Below the pieces are notes generated by a model. The model made no database searches. It was not told the origin of the DNA and worked only from the letters and a program-made list of their open reading frames with translations. From Colwellia sp. C2M11 (GTDB lineage: Bacteria > Pseudomonadota > Gammaproteobacteria > Enterobacterales > Alteromonadaceae), in NCBI RefSeq assembly GCF_018860915.1, contig NZ_JAHKQD010000036.1, positions 1 to 64,000 on the forward strand: 64,000 nt of DNA, in the 5' to 3' direction. Of the stretch, positions 25,579 through 35,340 are shown in pieces. The position numbers were made by a program, and so were the translations under genes. How positions within the stretch are numbered: position 1 is the first letter of the stretch; the number at the start of each line of letters is the position of its first letter.

Positions 25579-28278
25579 ATGAAAACTAAATTTATTACCC
25601 CTATTAGCCGTTCAAAAATGATGAATCGGCATAAGCTATTAAAATCAAGCAAAAATAAACGAGAACCAAAACTGACATTAGTTGCTGCGCCCGCCGGTTT
25701 TGGTAAAACGACATTGCTAACTCAATCACGAGAAAGTTTACTGTCTGATGGTTATTTAGTTCCTTGGATATCTCTCGGTGCCGACGATTGCAGTGTTTCT
25801 AATTTGCTAAGAAATATTGTCGAAGCTATTCAATATGCAATCCCAACCTTTGGTGCTCGAACAGCACGAATTATTAGTGCTTGCGCTCGCCTTGATGTCA
25901 CTCGTACACTGAGCGATTTGGTTGAAGACATACGTGATACAGAAGCTCCATTAATTTTGATTCTTGATGATTATCATTGTGTTAGTGGTGGCGAAACGGA
26001 TGAGTTGATCGAATTATTGCTAAACCTTGCCCCTGAAAATTTTCAGATGATTGTTGCCTCAAGAACACGACCACAGTTTGGTTTAGCCGCACTGCGTGTT
26101 AGAGATGAGCTACGAGAAATAACGCCTACTCAATTACGATTCGACTTATCTGAAGCGTCAGAATTTCTCCTGGAAATTCGTAATTTAGGCTTAAACGACG
26201 ATCAAATTGAAAAAATTCACCAGCATAGTGAAGGCTGGGTTGCAGGTCTGCAACTTGCTTCCTTATCCCTACGAGATCCTGAACGACGAGACGGATTTAT
26301 CGAGTCTTTTTCCGGTAGCTTACAGGATATTGCCGAATATTTGGCAAGTGACGTACTAAACCAACAACCCAAAGCAGTACAAGAATTTCTATTGCGAACA
26401 TCGGTGTCCAATCGTATTAACGGTGAGCTTGCCGCCTACCTAACAGGTAATGATAATGCTCCTACAATGTTGGAAGAGATAGAACGTGATGGATTATTTG
26501 TATCGCCGTTAGATCAAAACCGAACATGGTATCGCTACCACCAGCTTTTCCATGAATTCTTGCTTGCTGAGTTACGTCGACGTCACCCTGGCGAACTAGT
26601 TTGTTTGTATCGTAAAACAGCTATATGGTTTCAAAAACAAAACTTATCACGTGAAGCTGTTGAGTACGCATTACTCGCCGGCGATTTTAACATTGTAACC
26701 ACATTAGTAGAGCAGCAATCATGGATAGAGTTAATGGCAGGACGCATGCCGCAAGTTATCACTTCGATTCGTAGAATTCCAGATGACGTGCGTAACGAAA
26801 ACCCTAAAATACTCTACTTGTTAGGTACAGCACTTTACCATGCGAATAGCGCCGATGAGAGTGACGACGTACTGTCAAAAATGATTTCGCTTGTTGATAA
26901 GCAAGAAGCCTCTGCAGCATCAGACGAAAGTAAATACTTAAGTGAGCAAACACGTTTATTGTCGGCTGGTATAGCTATTGCTAGGGACGATCCTCATAAA
27001 ATAATTGAACTACTCTCAGATGAATTTTATTACTTAAGTGACTTTGAACGTGGGCTTGCCTGTAATTTTCTAGGTTATGCACTATCGGAATTAGGTGAAT
27101 TCGGGCCAGCAGCAAAAACCTTATCTGATGGTAGACACTATCATTTATTAGCTGGTTCAGAGTTTGGTGCTATTTACTCAGAGTGCTTCTTAGCGTTAAC
27201 GGACTTTTCTAATGGTAACTTGGATCATTGTTTTGCACGCTTTTCTCCCGAAAGTAGAAGTTTTTCGAAAGAGAAGTACGTGGCACCGATACCGCAAGTA
27301 ATTCAGGGTATTGTCTTATACCAATGGAATAGAATCGATGAAGCCCTAGAATGTTTACAGCCTAACCTGCCTTTAATTGGCGAAGTTGGTTTTACCAAAT
27401 TACTCGTGTTTGGCTATACCGCACTGGCTCGAATAAGTGGCTTACACGGTGATCATCGTGCGGCAATGCGTTGTTATGATTTAATTGCCGCTGTAGGCGC
27501 TCGCTGGGGTGCTCCTTATGAACGCCATCAAGCACTAGTTGTCGGTGCTCGCATTGCTTACCTTTTACAAGCAGAACGCCTAAATGAAGCCTTAGATCAT
27601 GCACTAATTAATGACATAGATGTAGACGCCGATACTTTATCACTACCGGCAGAATGGGCTCGTAAACCTTGTCGAAACGCACTCACTTGGGCAAGGCTAC
27701 AAATAGCCACGGGCCGACCTGAAGTGACACTTCCTGTGTTGGCTGAGTTACGCAAACTTGCCACTGAATCACGTTGGGGAATGCGTGTCCTTGAATGTTA
27801 TATTCTTGAAGCTCGCGCTCGATTTTTACAAGACAAAATTAAAGCGCGTAGTCTAGTTGATGAGGCACTTGCAATTGCCGCGCCCAACCATTCCGTGCGT
27901 TGTTTTGTTGATGAAGGTAGTGAAATTGACTCATTACTACTCGATTTACGACAAAGTGAAATCAAAGGTTGGTCGTCTTCTAAAAGAAGTTTTTTGGAGG
28001 ATGTTACTCTATCAATCGTAACCGAAGAATCTGAAGAAGCTGAGGTTACTAATAATATAAGCCCTGTTGCTGGTTTAATTGAACCGCTCAGTGATAGGGA
28101 GTGCCAAATATTAGGGCTTATTTCCGCCGGTTGTACAAACAATACAATTTCCACAACCTTGTTTATTAGCTTAAATACCGTTAAATGGCATTTGAAAAAT
28201 ATTTTTGGCAAACTTGGCGTGAATAATAGAACTTCTGCAGTAGCTGTCGCTCGACAGCTAGACTTGATACCTATGTAA
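25579..28278 (+). CDS. MalT-like LuxR-family (LAL) transcriptional regulator
   Basis: Large ATP-dependent activator of 899 residues. N-terminal STAND/AAA-type ATPase with Walker A APAGFGKTT (37-45), Walker B LILILDDYHCVSGG near residue 130, and ASRTRPQFGLAALRVRDEL. A long helical, TPR/MalT-like sensor region fills about 340-820. The C-terminal LuxR helix-turn-helix reads PLSDRECQILGLISAGCTNN then STTLFISLNTVKWHLKNIFG (about 827-890). Proteins of this type oligomerise on ATP plus inducer. It sits at the end of the uptake cluster behind the hydrolase and is the best candidate for binding both copies of the 19-bp motif. The inducer is likely the imported compound or a product. Confidence 0.93.
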   Translation: MKTKFITPISRSKMMNRHKLLKSSKNKREPKLTLVAAPAGFGKTTLLTQSRESLLSDGYLVPWISLGADDCSVSNLLRNIVEAIQYAIPTFGARTARIISACARLDVTRTLSDLVEDIRDTEAPLILILDDYHCVSGGETDELIELLLNLAPENFQMIVASRTRPQFGLAALRVRDELREITPTQLRFDLSEASEFLLEIRNLGLNDDQIEKIHQHSEGWVAGLQLASLSLRDPERRDGFIESFSGSLQDIAEYLASDVLNQQPKAVQEFLLRTSVSNRINGELAAYLTGNDNAPTMLEEIERDGLFVSPLDQNRTWYRYHQLFHEFLLAELRRRHPGELVCLYRKTAIWFQKQNLSREAVEYALLAGDFNIVTTLVEQQSWIELMAGRMPQVITSIRRIPDDVRNENPKILYLLGTALYHANSADESDDVLSKMISLVDKQEASAASDESKYLSEQTRLLSAGIAIARDDPHKIIELLSDEFYYLSDFERGLACNFLGYALSELGEFGPAAKTLSDGRHYHLLAGSEFGAIYSECFLALTDFSNGNLDHCFARFSPESRSFSKEKYVAPIPQVIQGIVLYQWNRIDEALECLQPNLPLIGEVGFTKLLVFGYTALARISGLHGDHRAAMRCYDLIAAVGARWGAPYERHQALVVGARIAYLLQAERLNEALDHALINDIDVDADTLSLPAEWARKPCRNALTWARLQIATGRPEVTLPVLAELRKLATESRWGMRVLECYILEARARFLQDKIKARSLVDEALAIAAPNHSVRCFVDEGSEIDSLLLDLRQSEIKGWSSSKRSFLEDVTLSIVTEESEEAEVTNNISPVAGLIEPLSDRECQILGLISAGCTNNTISTTLFISLNTVKWHLKNIFGKLGVNNRTSAVAVARQLDLIPM

Positions 28279-28300
28279 AAATCGATAATAGCTACTTAAA

Positions 28301-28341
28301 CCTTGAAGTGTCCTATATATAATCTATAGTACACTTCAAGG
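28301..28341. terminator. Hairpin between convergent regulator and sugar dehydrogenase genes
   Basis: Perfect 11-bp stem CCTTGAAGTGT (28301-28311) / ACACTTCAAGG (28331-28341) with a 19-base AT-rich loop that can pair further (CTATA.../...TATAG). It lies between the two convergent stop codons and is preceded by little T-run, so it is a probable, not certain, transcript end. Confidence 0.6.
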
Positions 28342-28359
28342 CGCTACTTTGGAGTTAAC

Positions 28360-29487
28360 TTAATTACTGACACTCATCGGCAGCAAACGGGAAATACCTT
28401 CGCCATCCACGCCTAAATAAATATAACCATCACTCCCTTGAATCACATTTCGATATCTACCACCAGTTTCAGTTACTACCTTGGTTTGTTTTACTACTTT
28501 GCTATCTTTCACTTCTAATAATACTAGGTGATTAAATTTCAATGATCCAAGCAATATTTTCCCTTGCCATTGTGGATATTTATCACTGGTAATAACTGCC
28601 ATACCAGACGGTGCAATAGAAGGATCCCAAAAAAGTTTAGGCTGTTCCATCCCAATTTTTTCAGTCAAGTCCGTAAATGCTGAGCCATTATAATTAACAC
28701 CGTAACTTATTATCGGCCAACCATAGTTTTTCCCTGCTTCAATTAAATTAACTTCGTCTCCGCCCTTTGGTCCATGTTCATGTGACCATATGACTCCTGT
28801 ATCACCTAATTTAACTAATCCTTGAGGATTACGATGTCCATAAGAAAAAATAGCTTTTTTCGCACTATTACTCTGAACAAATGGATTATCATCCGGAATA
28901 GAGCCATCTAAATTTAAGCGATATATTTTACCGCCATCACGCGATAAATCTTGTGGATTTAAATCACGTGCTCCTCTGTCGCCTATTGAAAAATAAATAT
29001 AATCATCATCTACCACTATTCGGCTACCATAATGTGAGCCTTTGGTGGTATTTCCTTCACCTTTATAAAGAACTTTTTGCTGTGTAAGGCGATTATTTTT
29101 TATGTCTAACTTAGCTTGCATTAATGCCGTATGACTGCCTTTACCCTCACCTTCAGGGCTAGCATACGAGAATAATATCAAGTGATTTTTTTCATAATAT
29201 GGATGCAGAGCAATATCAAGTAAACCACCTTGATTATTTACATGTATTTTCGGTAAACCTTGAATTTCAATGGCGGGTTCATTCTCTGTTAATAAAAACA
29301 AGGTACCCGAACGTTCAGTCGCTAGCATTTCTCCACCGGGGAGTTGTACCATACCCCAAGGAATCGATACCTCTGGCCACATTAACTCAGTTTTATAAGT
29401 ACCTTTATTCTTTTCTAAGTAAATAGAATGCTTTGCGTGTGCTGTTGATGATAAAAAAATCAACACAGTTACTATCAAATATCTCAT
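28360..29487 (-). CDS. PQQ-dependent sugar dehydrogenase family protein (YliI/Asd-like)
   Basis: Periplasmic six-bladed beta-propeller of the soluble glucose/sorbosone dehydrogenase type, predicted to oxidise aldose sugars with pyrroloquinoline quinone. Signal peptide MRYLIVTVLIFLSSTAHA. Motifs: WGMVQLPGGEMLATERSGTLF, NQGGLLDIALHPYY, GDRGARDLNPQDLSRDGGKIYRLNLDGSIP, YGHRNPQGL, and HEHGPKGGDEVNLIEAGKNYGWP, which supplies catalytic and PQQ-binding residues in the family. The length of 375 is normal. No PQQ synthesis genes lie nearby, so cofactor supply is unknown. Monocistronic, convergent with the LAL regulator. Confidence 0.88.
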   Translation of the reverse strand: MRYLIVTVLIFLSSTAHAKHSIYLEKNKGTYKTELMWPEVSIPWGMVQLPGGEMLATERSGTLFLLTENEPAIEIQGLPKIHVNNQGGLLDIALHPYYEKNHLILFSYASPEGEGKGSHTALMQAKLDIKNNRLTQQKVLYKGEGNTTKGSHYGSRIVVDDDYIYFSIGDRGARDLNPQDLSRDGGKIYRLNLDGSIPDDNPFVQSNSAKKAIFSYGHRNPQGLVKLGDTGVIWSHEHGPKGGDEVNLIEAGKNYGWPIISYGVNYNGSAFTDLTEKIGMEQPKLFWDPSIAPSGMAVITSDKYPQWQGKILLGSLKFNHLVLLEVKDSKVVKQTKVVTETGGRYRNVIQGSDGYIYLGVDGEGISRLLPMSVSN

Positions 29488-29670
29488 AGTGTTCCTTATA
29501 ATTTAACTCGGATTATTTGGCTATGGTGCAAAATTTATAAACCTTACATAAGAAACAGTAGACTTTTATCGTGTTGAAATCAATAAAGCCAATTGACTCA
29601 TATTTATCGATAACACTACCTGATTTTTTATAAACCAATAAGAAAACAAAAACTTAGCTCAATAGTTTAA

Positions 29671-29699
29671 ATAAAAAAGCATCGTTAAAAACGATGCTT
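29671..29699 (-). terminator. Intrinsic terminator of the chemoreceptor gene
   Basis: 10-bp stem AAGCATCGTT (29677-29686) / AACGATGCTT (29690-29699) with a 3-base loop, followed on the minus strand by T6 (A-run 29673-29678). It is placed about 80 bp after the chemoreceptor stop codon. Confidence 0.85.
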
Positions 29700-29775
29700 G
29701 ACACTATTTGACACAATTTTAATCACTGCTAAGCTGACGAAGCTATATCAAAAAAGCTTCAGCCAATCGCGACAT

Positions 29776-31755
29776 TTACACCTTAAATGTACTTGCTATA
29801 TCTTGTAACGAAGCAGCTAGCCTTGCCTGCTCTTGCGCTGTCAGTAATATTTGGTTTGCACCGGCCGTTGTTTCTATTGATTTTTCTTCAACAGAAACAA
29901 CATTTTTTGCAACATCTTGAGTGACAAGGGCTTGCTCTTCTATAGCCGTTGCAATTTGATCTGTCATAGCAAAAATATCACCTACTGATACAGTGATTTC
30001 TTCTAACATGTGTTCAACATCTTTCGAATTACTCACCGCATCAACCGCTTTTTTCTGACTAGTTTCAATAACATTAAAAGCAGAGTTGGCATCATTTTGT
30101 AAGGAGCCAATAAAGCTCTCAATTTCAGCTGTCGACTCTTGAGTACGTTGAGCTAAGGTGCGCACTTCGTCAGCAACAACCGCAAAGCCACGCCCTTGCT
30201 CTCCTGCTCTTGCTGCTTCAATTGCAGCATTTAAGGCCAATAAATTTGTTTGTTCCGCAACCGCTTTAATTACATCAACAACACTGGTAATTTTTTGACT
30301 ACTTTCATGCAACTTATGAATTCGTAGGGCTAAACTATCAATTTCATCTGCTAGTGCTTCAATTGAATGGTAAGCTTTTTGTACTATGCATAAGCCATCT
30401 TTCACCTTCTCGTCAGCATTTTTGGCTGAATTAGCAGTGTTTTGCGTATTTTCTGCCACTTCATTTACCGTAGCAGAAAGTTCTTCAATAGCGGCCGCAA
30501 TTAAGCCAATACCGTTTTGCTGCTCAAATAACGATTGAGAATTATATTCACAAGTTTGTGCCGTCTCTTCTGCTGCTGACGCCAAAGTTAAGCTTGAAGA
30601 TGATATATCAGTAACAACATGAGAAAAACTATCGATAGTTGCGTTTAACGCAATTGATATCTGTCCTAATTCACTACTACCACCGTAAGGACTATGCACA
30701 GTTAAGTCATTTTCAGCTCGTACTTTCGATAAAACATTCGTTAAACTTCTCACCCTGCCGGTAAGCTCATTGATAACATAAATACTAATAACTAACGCCA
30801 AAATAATCAAAATAACGCTAGCAATACTATTCACTAGCATGCTGATAAAAGCATCATGCTGCTTTGTTCTAACTAATGCTAATATTCTCTTATCCAACTG
30901 ATTTTCTATTTTTTTTAGTTGTCCAATACGTTTGGTAGCTTGTTCAAACCAGTATTCAGCATCAACACTAAAATCAACTTGCTTGTCGCGAGCAATGTTT
31001 CGCATTTTATTTACGGCTGTTGACGAACTATTCGCTAATTGTTGATCAAAATAGGCCTTGTTATCCGAGTTACTAAAATATTTAAAGTTATCAAAATAGG
31101 TATTTTGTTCACTAACTAGCGTAATAAACTTAACAAACATACCTGGACCAAATTGATTTTGGGCAAAGGTATTACTTAATACTGCACGCTCAATTCCGGC
31201 ACGTTCTTTACCTTGTAAAAAGCTAAAATATGCGATGGTTTCTTTGGTAATAAGAGCATCCGAACTGATTTCAGCGTTTAAAATAGCAACACTTAATAAC
31301 TTTTTATTCAATTGAGTATAATAAGAAATAGCTGCGGTATTGGATATTAACTGGTTATCAACTTGTTGACGTATAGTGCTTAGCTGTTGAATTAGTTCAG
31401 TTATCGAAGAGTTCAACTGTACTATACTAGGTAAGGTAAAATCATGATCTAGCCAAAAACTCTCATATTTAGCACGTTGTTGGTCGGTACTTCGGCGTTG
31501 GGCGTTCAAGCTATTAACAAACTTAGCCCCTTTAGAGCCTAAGAAACCAGCTGTCATGCCTCTCTCTTTCTGTAGTTCATGCACTAAATCACTATAAACA
31601 ACTGATAGTTCAGTTAAAGGTGCAATAGTTTGCATCTCGCTTTCAATTTTTATCGTGTCAAATATAGTGCTAATACTTAACCAAAGAAATCCTAAAGCAG
31701 GTAAAGCCAATAAAGTAAAAATTTTATTCTTAAAAGAGAGATCAGAAATATTCAT
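29776..31755 (-). CDS. Methyl-accepting chemotaxis protein with NIT sensor domain
   Basis: Membrane chemoreceptor of 659 residues. Membrane helix 11-30, a periplasmic nitrate/nitrite-sensing (NIT) domain with [21 protein letters not shown] at the start of the bundle, second membrane helix about 305-328, HAMP linker, and a cytoplasmic signalling domain with the conserved hairpin tip [20 protein letters not shown] then [20 protein letters not shown]. No C-terminal CheR-binding pentapeptide is seen. The NIT domain suggests sensing of nitrate/nitrite or another small anion. It is a single gene with its own terminator. Confidence 0.93.
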   Translation of the reverse strand: MNISDLSFKNKIFTLLALPALGFLWLSISTIFDTIKIESEMQTIAPLTELSVVYSDLVHELQKERGMTAGFLGSKGAKFVNSLNAQRRSTDQQRAKYESFWLDHDFTLPSIVQLNSSITELIQQLSTIRQQVDNQLISNTAAISYYTQLNKKLLSVAILNAEISSDALITKETIAYFSFLQGKERAGIERAVLSNTFAQNQFGPGMFVKFITLVSEQNTYFDNFKYFSNSDNKAYFDQQLANSSSTAVNKMRNIARDKQVDFSVDAEYWFEQATKRIGQLKKIENQLDKRILALVRTKQHDAFISMLVNSIASVILIILALVISIYVINELTGRVRSLTNVLSKVRAENDLTVHSPYGGSSELGQISIALNATIDSFSHVVTDISSSSLTLASAAEETAQTCEYNSQSLFEQQNGIGLIAAAIEELSATVNEVAENTQNTANSAKNADEKVKDGLCIVQKAYHSIEALADEIDSLALRIHKLHESSQKITSVVDVIKAVAEQTNLLALNAAIEAARAGEQGRGFAVVADEVRTLAQRTQESTAEIESFIGSLQNDANSAFNVIETSQKKAVDAVSNSKDVEHMLEEITVSVGDIFAMTDQIATAIEEQALVTQDVAKNVVSVEEKSIETTAGANQILLTAQEQARLAASLQDIASTFKV

Positions 31756-31923
31756 CCATGTTCCAAAGGTTTGTATTAAATTAAAAACCTAATCATTGTA
31801 TGTTGTAATAAAATGATAATTAAGCTCTAAATTAGATTTTATCTTGATATAAAACAATTAAATAGTAATTGACACACAAGAAAACTAATGGTTTATAATC
31901 AATGTATTACACAATTTTAAGGT

Positions 31924-32017
31924 AAAAAAAAGCCGATAGCAAAGCTATCGGCATATTAGCTATGGGGGAGAGCTAAAATATAAAATTATTACAAAAAGAG
32001 TTCATATAAGGAGAACA
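31924..32017 (-). ncRNA. Candidate small regulatory RNA with C-rich loops
   Basis: On the minus strand a good promoter (TTGTCT at 32052-32047, 17-bp spacer, TATAAT at 32029-32024) would start an RNA near 32017 that ends about 94 nt later at a canonical terminator: GCCGATAGC / GCTATCGGC stem (31932-31952), AAA/TTT loop, T8 tail (31924-31931). Within it, TTAGCT / AGCTAA (about 31957-31977) presents a CTCCCCC loop, and near the 5' end GTTC / GAAC presents TCCTT. Such C-rich loops can pair with Shine-Dalgarno sequences. No ORF of note lies inside. The promoter, spacing and terminator together make a trans-acting sRNA the best reading; expression and targets are untested. Confidence 0.6.
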
Positions 32018-32023
32018 AAAAGA

Positions 32024-32052
32024 ATTATAGAGTATATACTCTAAAAAGACAA
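32024..32052 (-). promoter_or_regulatory. Sigma-70-type promoter for the candidate small RNA
   Basis: Read on the minus strand: -35 TTGTCT (32052-32047, 4 of 6 to consensus), 17-bp spacer, -10 TATAAT (32029-32024, perfect). It drives transcription away from ubiE, toward the terminator at 31924-31952. Confidence 0.6.
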
Positions 32053-32256
32053 GTTGAATATGTAATTAAATTACAATTATGTTATTTTTATTCTTTATCT
32101 ACATATAGGTTTTAACTACAACGCATTATCGTGATAATTTTTAACTGATATTCAGCACTAACGAGTGTTTTAAATCAATAAAAGACACTTCGATATTTGG
32201 TTATCCTACTGACATAAAGTAAACTATTACCAATTTTCGTTATTAGTGAATAAAAG
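32053..32256. other. Upstream region of ubiE
   Basis: About 200 bp of AT-rich DNA between the sRNA promoter and ubiE. It presumably carries the promoter of the ubiE-ubiJ-ubiB operon, but no clear -10/-35 pair or operator stands out. Confidence 0.3.
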
Positions 32257-33048
32257 ATGCCTGCTCAACAACAAAATCAATCACCAAAGCAACCCGAACC
32301 GTCGTCAGATAACACCACTCACTTTGGTTACAAAACCATTGATAAAGAGGATAAAGTGCCTATGGTGGCAGGTGTATTCCATTCGGTTGCAAAGCAATAT
32401 GACGTAATGAATGATTTAATGTCATTTGGTATTCATCGCCTATGGAAACGCTTTACGATTGATGCAAGTGGTGTACGACCTGGTAATAGCGTTTTAGATT
32501 TAGCTGGTGGTACCGGTGATTTAACGGCAAAGTTTTCTCAATTAGTAGGTAAAGACGGTAAGGTTGTACTAGCTGATATTAACAGTTCAATGCTTAATGT
32601 TGGCCGCGATAAGTTACGCGATAAAGGTTTAGTACAGAATATAAAGTATGTGCAAGCGAATGCCCAATATTTACCTTTTGAAGATAACACTTTTGATATA
32701 GTCACTATCGCTTTTGGTTTACGTAACGTTACTGATCAAGATATGGCTCTGCGCTCTATTTACCGTGTATTAAAGCCAGGTGGTCGTCTATTAATACTAG
32801 AGTTTTCTAAACCTGAACATGAATTACTTAATAAAGCTTACGACTTCTACTCATTCAATATCTTACCAAAAATGGGGGAATTAGTAGCAAAAGATGGCGA
32901 CAGTTATCAATACCTTGCTGAGTCAATTCGCATGCACCCTAATCAAGAAACATTAAAAAGTATGATGGATAACGCTGGTTTTGAGCAAACGAGTTTTAAA
33001 AACTTAACCGGTGGTGTAGTCGCTTTACACAAGGGTTATAAATTTTAA
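32257..33048 (+). CDS. ubiE: Ubiquinone/menaquinone C-methyltransferase UbiE
   Basis: SAM-dependent C-methyltransferase that methylates 2-polyprenyl-6-methoxy-benzoquinol and demethylmenaquinol. Motifs: the UbiE N-terminal stretch [41 protein letters not shown], motif [28 protein letters not shown], the second UbiE signature [20 protein letters not shown], and [16 protein letters not shown]. The first about 20 residues are a polar tail not shared by all relatives. First gene of the conserved ubiE-ubiJ-ubiB operon. Confidence 0.97.
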   Translation: MPAQQQNQSPKQPEPSSDNTTHFGYKTIDKEDKVPMVAGVFHSVAKQYDVMNDLMSFGIHRLWKRFTIDASGVRPGNSVLDLAGGTGDLTAKFSQLVGKDGKVVLADINSSMLNVGRDKLRDKGLVQNIKYVQANAQYLPFEDNTFDIVTIAFGLRNVTDQDMALRSIYRVLKPGGRLLILEFSKPEHELLNKAYDFYSFNILPKMGELVAKDGDSYQYLAESIRMHPNQETLKSMMDNAGFEQTSFKNLTGGVVALHKGYKF

Positions 33049-33084
33049 TCAGGTATTATTAACCGTAAATACAGGGTTATTATC

Positions 33085-33693
33085 ATGTTACAGCAAGTCT
33101 TCACTGCGTCAATAGAGTTATTAATTAATAAAGTATTAGCATTAAATACTGAGAAGATTGATCTAAAAAAGTTAGAACAAAAAACCCTCTCAATTTTTTT
33201 GTCTGAATTAAAGTTTCCAATTAGTTTAACAATTAATGCTAATAAAATATTGGTCTCTGGACTAACAGAAAATGTTGATTGTACGGTAAAAACAAGCATC
33301 AAGACCTTACAAGTATTAAAAGCCGAACAACAGTTAACAGAACTAATTAAACAAAATAAACTTGATTTAACTGGAGATATAAAAGTTGCTCAACAATTCA
33401 TGCAGCTGGCAGAAAGCCTAAATATTGATTGGCAAAGCGAGTTAGCTAGCCATATTGGTGATGTACCAACACACAAGTTAATGCAACTAGGTAAGCGTGT
33501 TGCAGGAAAATTACAATTTGCGAGTAAACAAATTAAAGCAGATGCTAGCGAGTACCTAGTGCATGAACAACGCTTAGTAGTTACTCGCAGCGAACTTGAA
33601 GCGTTTAATCAACAAGTCAGCCAAGTGAGTAAACACGTTGATAACATATCAACGCGACTCGATGCATTAACCAAAGGATATTCAAACACGTGA
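33085..33693 (+). CDS. ubiJ: Ubiquinone biosynthesis accessory factor UbiJ
   Basis: 202-residue protein with an N-terminal SCP2-like lipid-binding fold ([23 protein letters not shown], then ADVKVAQQF-like segment [19 protein letters not shown]) and a C-terminal coiled coil (about 160-200). In E. coli UbiJ binds ubiquinone intermediates and helps organise the Ubi metabolon. It is placed between ubiE and ubiB exactly as in other gammaproteobacteria, 36 bp after ubiE and overlapping ubiB by 4 bp. Confidence 0.92.
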   Translation: MLQQVFTASIELLINKVLALNTEKIDLKKLEQKTLSIFLSELKFPISLTINANKILVSGLTENVDCTVKTSIKTLQVLKAEQQLTELIKQNKLDLTGDIKVAQQFMQLAESLNIDWQSELASHIGDVPTHKLMQLGKRVAGKLQFASKQIKADASEYLVHEQRLVVTRSELEAFNQQVSQVSKHVDNISTRLDALTKGYSNT

Positions 33694-35327
33694 GTAACAA
33701 ACGACTATATCGCATTGTTAAAACATTTTTAGATTATGGTTTGGACGAGCTGGTACCCAAGAAAATGTTACCGTGGTACGCAAAACTTGGACGTTTATCT
33801 TTATTTTGGTTACAAAACAAACACAAAAATAAAACTGTTGCTCAACGTTTCCGCCTAGCAATTGAAGAGCTAGGCCCTGTCTTTATTAAATTTGGACAAA
33901 TGCTCTCAACCCGTCGTGACTTATTACCACCTGACTTCGCTGATGAATTAGCCTTATTACAAGATCAAGTTACCCCCTTCGATGGTGAGCTGGCAAAAGC
34001 AATAATTATTGAAGCCATGGGTACTGAAATATTTGAGCAACATTTTAGTGCTTTTGACGTTAAACCCCTTGCTTCGGCTTCTATTGCCCAAGTTCATACT
34101 GCAACCTTAATTGATAATGATAAAGAGCAGAATATCGTTATTAAAGTACTGCGTCCAAATATAGGTGAGACGATTCTAGCCGATATAAAAGTGATGTCAC
34201 GTATTGCTGCTGTAGTGGCTCGATGGCTACCAGACGGTAAGCGCTTACGACCCGTTGAAGTCGTTGCCGAATATAAGAAAACTATTTTAGATGAACTAGA
34301 TCTTAATCGAGAAGCGGCAAATGCTATCCAGTTAAGACATAATTTTGAACAGGGACGAAACTATGACAATGTTCTTTATGTCCCTGAAATATACAGTGAA
34401 TATAGTTACAAAAACATTCTAGTAATGGAACGTATTTACGGGATTGGGGTCGGTGAAATCAACCAATTAAACGACCTAAATGTTGACATGAAATTACTCG
34501 CTGAACGTGGTGTAGAAGTATTTTTTACACAAGTTTTTAGAGATAGTTTCTTCCACGCAGATATGCACCCAGGTAATGTTTTTGTTAATGCGACCAACCC
34601 AACAGATCCTACTTGGATTGCTATAGATTGCGGTATTGTAGGTACATTAAACCGAGAAGATAAACGTTACTTAGCAGAGAATTTCGTTGCCTTTTTCAAT
34701 AGAGATTATCGTAAAGTAGCACAACTGCATGTTGATTCTGGCTGGGTACCCGCTAACACGAGTGTTGATGAATTTGAATTTGCAATTCGCGCAGTGTGTG
34801 AACCTATCTTCAATAAACCTTTATCTGAAATTTCTTTTGGTCAAGTACTCGTCAACTTATTTAACACCGCACGTCGCTTCAATATGGAAGTGCAACCTCA
34901 GCTCGTTTTATTACAAAAAACCTTACTTTATATTGAAGGACTAGGCAGGCAGCTGTATCCACAATTAGATTTATGGCAAACAGCTAAACCGTTTTTAGAA
35001 AATTGGGTAAAAGAGCAGATGGGTGTTAAAGCTGTCTTTACAAAAATAAAAGACAACATACCTTTTTGGAATGAAAAACTACCCGAAATGCCTGATCTTA
35101 TTTATGATTATTTAAAAGCAGGCAAAGAAAGCCAACTTCAACATATGCAATTAATAGAGCAAATAACCCAACAACAACAAACAAACAATCAGCGTTTAAT
35201 TTTCAGTGTGTTAACGGCAGGTTTATGTATCACTTCAGCCCTGCTATTAGACCAAAGTAACAACATATTTGCGGCTATAAGTGCTGGCGCAGCGGCCATT
35301 AGTTTTATTTATTGCATTAAAAAATAA
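33690..35327 (+). CDS. ubiB: UbiB, atypical kinase of ubiquinone biosynthesis
   Basis: 545-residue membrane-bound ABC1/ADCK family protein needed for ubiquinone synthesis, probably an ATPase helping extract lipid precursors. Visible: KxGQ-type motif [22 protein letters not shown], the Ala-rich loop [21 protein letters not shown] with the catalytic Lys, [14 protein letters not shown] and IDCGIVGTL for the metal site, and two C-terminal membrane helices (about 500-545). It uses a GTG start overlapping the ubiJ stop (GTGA). It converges on rep with only 13 bp between the stops. Confidence 0.97.
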   Translation: MSNKRLYRIVKTFLDYGLDELVPKKMLPWYAKLGRLSLFWLQNKHKNKTVAQRFRLAIEELGPVFIKFGQMLSTRRDLLPPDFADELALLQDQVTPFDGELAKAIIIEAMGTEIFEQHFSAFDVKPLASASIAQVHTATLIDNDKEQNIVIKVLRPNIGETILADIKVMSRIAAVVARWLPDGKRLRPVEVVAEYKKTILDELDLNREAANAIQLRHNFEQGRNYDNVLYVPEIYSEYSYKNILVMERIYGIGVGEINQLNDLNVDMKLLAERGVEVFFTQVFRDSFFHADMHPGNVFVNATNPTDPTWIAIDCGIVGTLNREDKRYLAENFVAFFNRDYRKVAQLHVDSGWVPANTSVDEFEFAIRAVCEPIFNKPLSEISFGQVLVNLFNTARRFNMEVQPQLVLLQKTLLYIEGLGRQLYPQLDLWQTAKPFLENWVKEQMGVKAVFTKIKDNIPFWNEKLPEMPDLIYDYLKAGKESQLQHMQLIEQITQQQQTNNQRLIFSVLTAGLCITSALLLDQSNNIFAAISAGAAAISFIYCIKK

Positions 35328-35340
35328 AACACGCTCTCAA

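Noticed and set aside
27798..28211. 137-codon minus-strand reading frame inside the LAL regulator gene
   Set aside because: Fully antisense to the conserved LuxR DNA-binding domain; no ribosome site or family resemblance.
13834..28278. Mobile element carrying the uptake cluster
   Set aside because: No integrase, transposase, tRNA edge, flanking direct repeat or clear base-composition break was found, so horizontal transfer remains only a possibility.
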